Of a stretch of 64,000 bases of DNA, positions 1 to 12,000 are shown one piece after another. The position numbers were made by a program, and so were the translations under genes. The notes beneath the pieces are model-generated. The model did not search any database, was not told the origin of the DNA, and saw nothing but the letters and a program-made list of their open reading frames with translations. Source of the DNA: Streptomyces sp. NBC_01471 (GTDB taxonomy: Bacteria; Actinomycetota; Actinomycetes; Streptomycetales; Streptomycetaceae); NCBI RefSeq assembly GCF_041438865.1, contig NZ_CP109450.1, positions 2,645,001-2,709,000 on the forward strand, given 5' to 3'. Each line of letters opens with the position of its first letter. Positions within the stretch are counted from its first letter, which is position 1.

Positions 1-1
1 G

Positions 2-3000
2 GCCGTCAAGGCCCTGACGGACCGCAGCCTCGGTACGTACTTCAACGAGCCGCGCCACCGCCTGCCGAACGGCGATCTGCTGACGGTGAGGGCCGAGTTC
101 ACCGACGACCCGAAGCAGGCGCACCACACCGTCAACCTGCACCCCGACCCGACGGGCAACGGCCCCACGAACGCCGGCAACTGGTACCTGTCCGCAGCGA
201 CCATCGCATCCAAGCCGCACGTGCCCGCCCACGAGATCGGGCACCTGATGGGCCTGTGGGACTACTACCGGCGCCAGACCCCGGGGCTCGCCCACTGGCC
301 CGTCTACGACGACCACGCGCTGATGGGCGGCAACTACGCCGACCCGCTCTTCGGCCGGATCACGTCCGACAGCAACTTCCAGATTCCGTCGCAGCTTTCG
401 CCGTATCTGCGGGTCATGCCCCGCGACCTCCTGGTACTGGGCACCTCGATCGGCGCGGCACTGCGGGACGTCCCGAGGCCCACCGTCAAGATCCCGCTCG
501 ACGTACGGGAACGCGTCCTGCGCGGCAACCCCCGCACCGGAGCCATCGGCCTGCTCGCCCCGCACGGCGCCGCCGACCGCCCCCGCCCGGTGCCCACCGG
601 CGACCGCAACCCCAACGGCACCTACCAGGCGGGCACCCACCCCGACGGCAGCCCCCGGACGGTGTTCCCCGACCACTGGACCCTCGAAGAGACCCTCTAC
701 GCCGTCCAGCAGGTATACCTGCGCGAACAGGCCACCCACCGCCTCACCCCCACCACCAGCACCCCCGGAATCGAAACCGGGAACTACCACTTCACCGGCG
801 ACTACCAGGGCGTACGGATCACCGGCACCGCCGACGGCACCGGCACCATCACCGACTTCGCACCCCACCACGACCAGACCGAGAGCATGCCGCCCGGCCA
901 GTTCGGTCCGCCCACCCCGCTCATGCCGACCGCCCCGCCCGTACCGCCGCCGGTCCTCGCCGGGGACCCCGCGATCGGGGAGGGCACCCTTCGTTTCCTG
1001 ACCTACGGCTCCACCCACAGCAGGACCGGCGTCCACTACGCGCTGCCCGGGACGGGCGGGGCGGACGCGCAGTACGACCAGGGCGTCTCCCTGCACCCGC
1101 TGTGGAGCGAGCACCCGAACGGCACCCGGTGGGCACAGGTCTGGTTCAAGGACCCGAACCTGCGGGGGCGGACGGCACAGGCCGCCGCCAACGGCACCCG
1201 GCCCCCTCTCGAATGGCAGCCCGGCGACCGGGAGACCGAGGCCATGATCGGCGCCGACGGCGAGGTGGCCACCGCCCATCTGCTCTTCCCCGAACGCTGG
1301 GCGCCGCACCATCTCTGGAACGCGATCGTCGTGGCCCACCGCAACGCACGCAGCAACGGTTCATGGGTGGAAGTCCCCGAGGGCGGCTACCTCTGGGAGG
1401 GCGTGTACGACGGCGTACGGATGCACGGACACGTCCGCGACGGCGAACAGCTCTGGGTCCGGCCCTCCTCGCACCAGCCCCCTCCGCCGGAACGCCCCTC
1501 CCAGATACTCGCGGCCACCGCCCCCGTACACGTCGTGCGGAACAAACCGGATGGCACGCCGGCGCCGTTCCGTGTCCAGCGGGTGATCCACCAGGACGGC
1601 TCCCTGGGGATGCACATCACCCGGGTCCTGGAGCATCCGGCGCTGGACACGAATCAGCGCAACACACTGACCGGGCTGCTGCCGGAGATACGGCTGCAGC
1701 TGACCGCCGAGCTCAACCGGCCCGACCCTTACGGACGCCGCGAGCTGAGCCTGGTCACCTTCGACGTGGAGCTGTCGCCGACGGACGACCCGACGATGAC
1801 GGAGTACAGCGAAGAACTGGCGAACATCGAGCGGGACTTCTGGAATCCGGACACGGTGTGGGGCCTGATGGGGCTCCTCCCCGAACACCATCAGGACGCG
1901 GACAGCCTCCTGCTCCAGCTCGCCGACCAGCTGCCGCCGGTACCGGAACTGCCGGCCGGCTGGGAGAGCCCGGCGGGGCATCCGCACACCGAGCAGAGCC
2001 CTCTCTGGACGTCGGACGTATCGGCTTCGCTGCACCGCAACACCCCGGCCGGGCTGCTCGAAGAGCCGGGCGTACGAGGGCTGTTGGCACAACACCGAAG
2101 GGAGAGCTCCACCGGCCCCGGCACCAGCACGGCCGTGCAGGAGAACACCGGCGGGCTCACTGGCGGAGGCGCCGACCGCACGACCGTGGCGGCCGACGCT
2201 CTCGGGCTGGACCCCGCCGACCTGACGAGCATCGAGGTCGTCCTGCGGGGTTCCGCACCCCTCGGTCCGGCCCTCAGCGCGCTCCACGCGCTGGCTCCGC
2301 GCCTGGGCGCCGGGCCGCACCCCACGGACGCGCTCGTGCGGCGCATGTCGGAGATCGGTGCTCCGCTCTCCGACTGGTGGCACTTCTCGTCGTTCGTGCA
2401 CACGGTGCCGGACACGGCGGCCGGCGCGACCGGCACCCGGACGCTCACCATGGCCGACGTGATCGACATGGATCTCGCCGAGGCCAGGGTGCTGTACAAC
2501 CTCTCGGTCGCCCACCGGCTGCCTCCCGTCTCCCGGGAGACGGCGGACCGTGCCTTCGCCCTCGGCGTGCACCCCCGCTATCTGGAACGGCTGGCGAACG
2601 CCCTCGGCCTGCACCCGGACGACATCACGAGTCTGCCCAGGAACAGGTTCATCTCACGGCAGGCCCTGCCGCCCGAGCGCGTGGCGCTGGACTACCGGAT
2701 CAGTGACCGTCACCGGCTGGTGGAAACCGGCTTCGCCCGCGACCGCAGCCGTTTCAACACCATCGCCGACGAACTGCTGGGCCCCGAGCCCCACCCCGCA
2801 GGGCAGCGGTTCCGCTCGTTCATGCACTGGTCCACGGTCGCGGACCACGGACTGCACGCCTTCACGGATCACCGCCTGAGGGAGCTGGTCGAGCACTGGC
2901 TGATGGGCCCGGCAGCCACCAACGGCCAGGTGCCCGACAGCTTCGACCCGCGCGCGGAACGGGAAAGGCACACCGCCCTGCTCCACGAGGTGGACCTCGC

Positions 3001-6000
3001 CGAGCGGTCGGGGCAGATGCCCGACGAACTGGCGCAGAGGCTGCGGCGGTACAAGCACGACGCGGAGCAGCAGATGGAGCTGCTCGACCTGTGGTTCGTG
3101 GGGGGCGTGTCCCAGTACGGCGGCCTGCCCGCGACACCCTCCGCCGGTGGTCAACCGCCCTATCTGTTCGCGCCGTCGGATCCGCATCCGCAGTCCCAGC
3201 CCGCCGTCCCCGCGCAGAGCCCCGAGAACAACGCTCCGCAGAGCCCCGCGGACGCCGGGCAGTCCCCTGTCCCGACGGATCCCCCGCCGACGACTGTCCC
3301 CGTGCCCCGCGGCACCGAGATCCCCCGGCCCTCCGACACCTTGAGGAACGCCGCGGGCCACGCGGGGCCCATCTGGCAACGCCAGTTCCACGTGAACCGC
3401 ACCGTGCTGCCGAACGGTGGTGCCCAGGCGGAGATCACCGTACGCATCCACCTGGACGTCAAGGACGGAGTCACCGCCGAGCTCCTCCAGGCGACCAAGG
3501 ACCTGACGGCTCGCGGCCTCGATCAGTACTACAACGACCCGGGCCACCGACTGCCGAACGGCGATCTGCTCCGGGTGAAAGCCGAGTTCACCGACGACGC
3601 CAAGCAGGCGCACCACACCATCGCGCTGAACCTCGACCGCGACGGCAACGGCCGGAGCCACAGTGCGGACTGGCAGCTCTCCATGGAGACCCTGGAGGCC
3701 AATGCGCACATGCCGCCCCACGAGATCGGGCACCTGATGGGCCTGTGGGACTACTACCGGGATCCCGCGCCGGGGGAGAAGCACTGGCCGGTCTACGACG
3801 ACCACGCGCTGATGGGCGGCAACTACGCCGACCCGCTCTTCGGCCGGATCTCGGTCGACAACCACTTCGTGCAGCCCGGGACCAGGTCGCCGTATCTGCG
3901 GGTCATGCCCCGCGACCTCCTGGTACTGGGCACCTCGATCGGCGCGGCACTGCGGGACGTCCCGAGGCCCACCGTCAAGATCCCGCTCGACGTACGGGAA
4001 CGCGTCCTGCGCGGCAACCCCCGCACCGGAGCCATCGGCCTGCTCGCCCCGCACGGCGCCGCCGACCGCCCCCGCCCGGTGCCCACCGGCGACCGCAACC
4101 CCAACGGCACCTACCAAGCGGGCACCCACCCCGACGGCAGCGTACGCACCGTGTTCCCCGACCACTGGACCCTCGAAGAGACCCTCTACGCCGTCCGGCA
4201 GGTATACCTGCGCGAACAGGCCACCCACAGACTCACACCCACCACCAGCACCCCCGGAATCGAAACCGGGAACTACCACTTCACCGGCGACTACCAGGGC
4301 GTACGGATCACCGGCACCGCCGACGGCACCGGCACCATCACCGACTTCGCACCCCACCACGACCAGACCGATCTGGAGACGCCCCTCCACCTCGAACCGC
4401 CCGTCCTCCCCGAACTGCCCGACTCCTTGCGGCATCTCGCACCGCAGCCCGGAGTCACCGACGCCGCGATCGGTGAGGGCACGCTGCACTTCATCACGTA
4501 CGGCTCCACCCACAGCATGACCGGCGTCCACTACGCGCTGCCCGGGACGAACGGGGCCGACGTACAGCGCGACCAGGGCGTCCAGATCCACCCGCTGTGG
4601 AGCGGGCACCCGAACGGCACCCGGTGGGCACAGGTCTGGTTCAAGGACCCGAACGGGGAGGCACGCCGGGCACAGGCCGTCGCCAACGGCACCACCCCAC
4701 CCCACACATGGCGGATCGGAGGGCGGGAGAACGGGACCTTGCTGGGCACCGACGGCTCGACGTCCCTCGGCCGGCTGCTCTTCCCCGAACGCTGGTCGAC
4801 ACACGACCTCTGGGACGCGATCGTCGTGGCCCACCGCAACGCACGCAGCAACGGTTCATGGGTGGAAGTCCCCGAGGGCGGCTACCTCTGGGAGGGCGTG
4901 TACGACGGCGTACGGATGCACGGACACGTCCGCGACGGCGAACAGCTCTGGGTGCGGCCCTCCTCGAACCAGCCGACGCTCCGGCACAGCTCGCCCGGGG
5001 TGGTCGCGGTCACCGCTCCCGTGGAATTCCGTGCGCCCAAACCGGATGGCTCGACGGCACTGTTCCGTATCCGGCGGGTGATCCACCAGGACGGCACCCT
5101 GGGGATACGCGTCACCCGGGTCCTGCAGCATCCGGAACTGCCCGCGGACACACTCAGCCGGCTGGTCGACCACCAGCTCCCGGAGATGGAAAAGCAGCTG
5201 GCCGCCCAGTTCCACCTGCCTGACCAGCTCCAGCGCCGCGAGTTGAGCGGGGTCACCTTCGACGTGGAACTGTCACCGGCGGCCAACACGAAGATGAAGC
5301 TGGAGCGCCGCTCCGAACTGTTCCAGATCATGATGGACAACTCGGACACGGACACCCTGACGGACCTGATGACCGTCGGCCCCGCCGACGCGAGCGGCCT
5401 GAAGGACCTCCTGCGCGGCATGGCCGAGCAACTCCCGCCGGCACCGGAGGCAGTGGCCGACTGGCGGGGCCCGCAGGGCCAGCCGCACCACGAGCAGGAC
5501 CGGGTCTGGGCCTCGGACGTGACGACGTCGGTGCGCCGAGCCCGGACCGCGCTGCTCGACGAGCCGGGCGTACGGGGGTTGCTGGCACAGCACCGGAACC
5601 AGGAGCCGCCCGCGCCGGACACGAACACGGAGGGGAACGAGAACGCGGGCATCGATGCCGACCGCGAGGCCGCGGCGGCCGCCGCCCTCGGACTGGACCC
5701 CACCGAACTCACCAGTATCCGACTTGTCCTGCAGGGTTCTGCCCCTCTCCGTCCGGCCCTCGACGCACTCGGCCAGCTGGCCGCCCGGCTGGAGGCAGGG
5801 GACGCGGGGGCGCTCGTCCGGCGGATGTCGGAACTCGGTTCTCCGATCTCCGAGTGGTGGCACTTCTCGTCGCATCTGCACACCCAGATGGGCCTGATGT
5901 CCGACGTGGTCAGCATGGAACTGGCCGGGGCCCAGTACCTGCTCCATGCCTCGCGCACCCATCCACTGCCGGCCGTCCCGCGCGAGACGCTGCTCCAGGC

Positions 6001-9000
6001 CCACGAGCTGGGTGTGCACCCGCGCTATCTGACGCGGCTGGCCGAGGCCCTCGGCGTGCGCCCGCAGGACATCGCCAACCTGGGCGAGGACAAGTCCTAC
6101 TGGCAGCAGCCCCTTTCACCCGAGGCCCTGAAGCAGGACTACCGGGACAGAGAACGCGAGAAGCAAGTAGACATCCGCATCGCCCGCGACCACAGCCGGT
6201 TCGACACCGCCGCCGACGAACTGCTGGGCAGCGACCCCACCCGCACGGAACAGCGATTCCGCTCGTTCATGCACTGGTCCATGGACGCGCAACACTTCGG
6301 CCTGGACATCTTCACGGATCAGCGCCTGCGAGAGCTGGCAGGACACTGGCGCGAGGAGACGCAGGACGGCGCCAGGCCGGTCCCCGCGGACTTCGACCCG
6401 CGCGCGAAGGGGAAACGCCAGGCCGAGCTGTTCCTCACGGTGAAACTCGCCGAGTTGTCGGGCCCCCTGCCCCCGAAGCTGGCGGAGGAACTGGCCGAGT
6501 GGCAGGCGTTCGTCCAGTTCCAGCTCATGCAGCTGGACGGGCGGTACCCGCCGGTGGCACCCCCCACAGAACCGCACACCGCCCAGCCGTCCTCCAACCA
6601 GCCGCACAACAGTCCGCACAGGGCCCCGGTGTCCATCGCCGCCCCCACGCCCACCGCCATCCCCACGCCCGCTGCCACCGCCGACCACGCCGCCGGACCC
6701 ACCACGGCTCCCGGCCCCGAGCCGGTCACCGACGACAGTTCGCTGGGCAACGCCGAGATCGGGCCGCCCTCCGACCGGACCAGGGAAGCGGGCGGGGCCG
6801 CCGCGTCCGTCTGGGAGCGCGCGTTCTCCGTCGAGCGCACCCTGCTCAGCGACGGCAGCGTGCGCTCCGACATCACGGTCCGCGTCTACCTGGACCTCCA
6901 GCCCGGCACGACCGACAACCACGTCGCGAACACCAAGGACATGGCGAAGCGCGGCATCGACACGTACTACAACGACCCGAAACACCGTCTCCCCAACGGT
7001 GATCTGCTGCACGTGGAGCTGGAGTTCGTCGACGATCCCGCACGGGCACACCACACGGTGCAGCTGCACCCGGACCCGGACGGGACGAGCCGCGACGACA
7101 GCGCCACCTGGTACGTCTCCGAGAGCGGGGAGGGCACGGAGGACAAGTCGTACGTCATCGCGCACGAGACCGGCCATCTCCTCGGCTTCCAGGACCAGTA
7201 CCGCGAGAGCAAGGAGGGCGTACCGCTCCGTCCGGTGTACGACGACCACTCGCTGATGTCCGGTACCGCCATCGACGAGTCGGGGCTCGTCCAGTTCGAC
7301 ATGAACCACGCACTCTCCGGCGACCGGCTCTCGCCGACGCTGCGGATCATGCCGCGGGACCTGCTGCTGCTCTCCACCGCGATCGACGCCGCCTGGTCGC
7401 ACACCCCCGGCGCAGGCACGGGCCCGCACGACAAAGCCACCGCACACATCCCGCGCGACGTACGGGAACGAGTCCTGCGCGGCAACCCCCACACCGGCAC
7501 CACCGGCCTGCTCGCCCCGCGCGGCCCCTCCGGCCGGGCCCGCCCCGAAGCCACCGGACCACTCAACCCCAACGGCACCTACCGGGCCGGCCAACGCCCC
7601 GACGGCACCGACCAGACAATGTTCCCCGACCACTGGAGCCCCGACGAGGTCCTCCACGCCACCCGCCAGGTCTACCTCGACCACGTCAGGACCGGCAGCC
7701 TGACCACCAACACCGAACGCTCCGGACGCAGGACATTCGACGGCGTCTACCAAGGCGTCCGCATCACAGGCACCGCCGACACCACCGGCACCATCCTCGA
7801 CTTCGCACCCCACCCCGACCAGTCAGACCTGCAACCACCCACCCACCTCACACCGCCCCCACCCCGCGAACCGTCCGACGAACCCGTCATCGGGGACGTC
7901 GCACTGCGCTTCCTCACATACGGCTCCACCTCCGGCAGAACCGGCGTCCACCACAGGCTGCCGGATGCGGCCGGGACCTTCGCGCAGCGCGATCACGGCG
8001 TCTTCGTCGAACCGCTGTGGCCCGCGCACACCAACGGCACCCAGTGGGCCACGGTCCTGTTCAGGGACCCGAACCTGCGGGGGCGGAAGGCGCAGGCCGT
8101 CGCCAACGGCGCCCCGCCGCCTCTCGAATGGCAGCTCGGCGACCGCGAGATCGGGACCGTGTTCAACCCCGACGGCATGACGGCCCCCGGTCAGCTCCTC
8201 TTCCCGTACCACTGGTCGCTTTCCGACATCAGGGACGCGATGGCCGGAGCCCACCGCACCGCGCGCAGCTCCGATTCGTGGGTGGAGGTCCCTGAGGGCG
8301 GCTATCTCTGGGAGGGAGTGCACGACGGCGTACGGATGCACGGACACGTCCGCGACGGCGAACACCTGTGGGCCCGGCCCTCGACGTACCAACCGCTGCT
8401 CTCCCACACGTCCGCCGAGGTGCTCGCGGTCACCGCTCCCACCGATGTCGTACTGACCACATCGGACGGCACGCCGGCGCCGTTCCGCATCCAGCGGGTG
8501 ATCCACCACGACAGCACCCTGGGGCTCCACATCACCCGGGTCCTGCCGCACCCCCCGCTGGCCGACGATTTCCGCGACCACCTGGTCGACAACCTGCTGC
8601 CGGCCGTACGTGAGCAGTTGGCCGACGCATTCGATCGGCTCTCCCCGTACGGACACCGCGAACTGAGCCTGGTCACCTTCGACATGGAACTGACCGAGGA
8701 CGAGACGGTGGAACTCGGGCCCGACTCGGAGCTTGTCAAGCTCGCTCAGTCCGAGGACGACCTGAGCCTCCTCGTGCCGGACCTGATGACGGTCGGCTCC
8801 GGCGACGAAGCGGACATGGACACCTTCCTGCGCGGCATCCAGGACCAGCTGCCGCCGCTGTCGGAGCGACCGGCCGACTGGCAGGGCCCGCAGGGGCAGC
8901 CGCACCACGAGCAGGACCCGGTCCTGAGGTCGCTCTGGGAGTCGGACGTGACGACTGCGGTGCACCGCAACACCCCCGCCGGAATACTCGACGAGCCCGG

Positions 9001-12000
9001 CGTACGGGAGTTGCTGGCGCAGCACCGGGGCCAGGAAACATCCGGCCCGCTCACGAACACCGGCACGGACACGGCCGTGAGCTCCCATCGCATGGCCGCG
9101 ACGGCCGGGGCCCTCGGGCTACGGCCCTCCGACCTCACCAGCATCGAGACCGTCCTGCGGGGGTCCGCTCCCGTCCGCACGGTCCTCGACTCACTCGACC
9201 TGCTGTCCGGCCGGCTGGGTTTCGGGAACTCCACGCGCGTGCTGGTGAAGCAGATGACTGAGATCGGTGCGCCGCTCGCGGACTGGTGGCACTTCGCGTC
9301 GTATCTGCACACCAAGGGACACACGATGTCCAAGGTGGCCGTCATGGATCCGGCCAGGGCCAGGAAGCTGTACGAGGACTCGCGCGCCCAACCCGTGCCG
9401 CTCGTCCCGGACGATACGCGGTTCTTCGCCTACACCCTGGGTATGCACCCGAGCTATCTGGCACGGTTGGCCGACGCCCTCCACGTGGCTCCGGCAGATG
9501 TCCTCGGCCTGGGTGAGTACGAGACCTTCCGGCAGCAACCCCACGCCCCTGAGGCCCTGGCGCGGACCTACTGGATCGACAACTATCAGACGCTGGAGGA
9601 CTTTCGCTCCGCCCGCAGCCAGGCACGGTTCGAGACGGTCGCCGACGAACTGCTGGGCAGCGACCCCGACCTCACCTACGCGAGGTACCGCTCCTTCATG
9701 CACTGGTCCGAGGTCGCGAGCGAGGGGCTGCACATCTTCACCGACCAGCGGCTGCGCGAGCTGGTGGAACACTGGCGGGTGGAGACGCATGACGGTACCG
9801 ACCAGGTGCCGGAGGACTACGACCCGTTCGTGGAACGGGAGCGGTATGCCGAATTGCTCCATCTGGCCGACAGGTCGGCGCCGCTGCTGGACCCGGCCAG
9901 GGAACAGGCCCTGGAGCACCACGAGGAGCGCATCAAGGCCCGTCTGAAGCGTCTGGACGAGCGGTACGTGGGGGGCGTGCCCCAGGAAGCCGGCCCGCCC
10001 GCGACATCGCCCACTGACCCGCCCGCGCCCCACCAGCCCGCGGCGCCGCACCCGCAGTCTCCGCACGCCTCCCGCCCCCAGCGGCCCGTGAGCCCCTCGC
10101 AGAGCCCTCTCCCGCCTCGGGCACCCGTCACACGAACCCGGTCGCATTCCGCCCCGGCACCGGTCACCGTCGCCCCGCAGCGGCCCACAGCCCCGCTCCC
10201 TTCGGATCCCCCGCCACCACCGCCGGCTGCTGCTGCCGTCCCCCGCGGCGTCGAGATCTCCCGGCCCTCCGCCGAGTTCTTGAACAGCGTGGGCCACGCG
10301 GGGCCCGGCACGCGACGCCAGTTCAGCGCGCAGCGCACCGTACTGCCGAACGGTGACACCCAGGCGGAGATCACCGTACGCATCCACCTGGACGTCAAGG
10401 ACGGAGTCACCCCCGAGCTCCTCCAGGCCACCAAGGACATGACGGACCGCGGCCTCAAGAAGTACTACGACGACCCGGACCACCGGCTGCCGAACGGCGA
10501 TCTGCTGCGGGTGAAAGCCGAGTTCACCGAGGACCCGAAGCAGGCGCACCACACCGTCGCGCTGCACCTCGACCGCGACGGCAACGGCCGGAGCAACAGC
10601 GGGAACTGGCACCTCTCCATGGCCACCCTCGAAGCCCAGTCGCACATGCCGCCCCACGAGATCGGTCACCTCATGGGCCTGTGGGACTACTACCGTGATC
10701 CCCTGCCGGGCCACAAGCCCTGGCCGGTCTACGACGACCACGCGCTGATGGGCGGCAACTACGCCGACCCGCTCTTCGGCCGGATCACGTCCGACAGCAG
10801 CTTCCAGCGTCCAGCGACCAAGTCGCCGTACCTGCGGATCATGCCCCGCGACCTCATGGTGCTGGGCACCTCGATCGGGGCGGCGCACCGGGACACATCG
10901 CGGGTCACCGTCGACATCCCGCTCGACGTACGGGAACGCGTCCTGCGCGGCAACCCCCGCACCGGAGCCATCGGCCTGCTCGCCCCGCACGGCGCGGCCG
11001 ACCGGCCCCGCCCCGTCGCCAGCAGCGAGCGCAACCCGAACGGCACCTACCGGGCGGGCACCCACCCCGACGGCAGCCCCCGGACGGTGTTCCCCGACCA
11101 CTGGACCATGGAAGAGGCGCTGTACGCCGTGCGCCAGGTGTATCTGCGCGAGCAGGCCGCAGACCGTCTCGTGCCCACCACGGGCGCCCGTGGAATCAAG
11201 TCGGGGAACTACCGCTTCACCGGCGACTACCAGGGCGTACGGATCACCGGCACCGCCGACGGCACCGGCACCATCACCGACTTCGCACCCCACCACGACC
11301 AGACCGATCTGGAGACGCCCCTCCACCTCGAACCGCCCGTCCTCCCCGAACTGCCCGACGAACTCCAGTACCTCGCCTCTCCGCCCGGACTCACCGACGA
11401 CGCCGCGATCGGGGAGACCGCACTGCACTTCCTGACGTACGGCTCCACCCACAACAGGACCGGCGTCCACTACGCGCTGCCCGGTCCTGAAGGGGCCTTC
11501 GCCCAGCTCAACCAGGGCGTCCATATCCACCCGCTGTGGACCGCGCACCCGAACGGCACCAAGTGGGCCACGGTCTGGTTCCAGGACCCGAACCTGCGGG
11601 GGCGGGCGGAGCGGGCCGCCGCCAACGGCGATCAGCCCCCTTCCCCCTGGCAGCTCGGCGACCAGGAGAACGGGGCCATACTCGGCACCGACGGCACGAC
11701 CAGCATCGGCCAGCTGCTCTTTCCCGACACCTGGTCGACGCACGACCTCTGGGCTGCGATCGTCGTGGCCCACCGCAACGCACGCGGCAACCGTTCGTGG
11801 GTGGAGGTCCCGGAGGGCGGCTATCTCTGGGAGGGCGTGTACAACGACGTAAGGATGCACGGACACGTCCGCGACGGCGAGCTCCTGTGGGTCCGTCCCT
11901 CGACGTACCAACCGCCGTTCGCGCCTGGCATGTCCGAGGTACTCGCGGTCACCGCTCCTCTGCATTTCACCCTGCCCCAGTCGGATCACACGCCGGCGCT

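Noticed and set aside
2654..4834. Long minus-strand open frame (about 726 codons) across the giant repeat gene
   Set aside because: It recurs in each repeat and follows the codon bias of the plus-strand protein. Composition is Arg/Gly/Val-rich with no domains, ribosome site or membrane logic. Same for 9191-12094.
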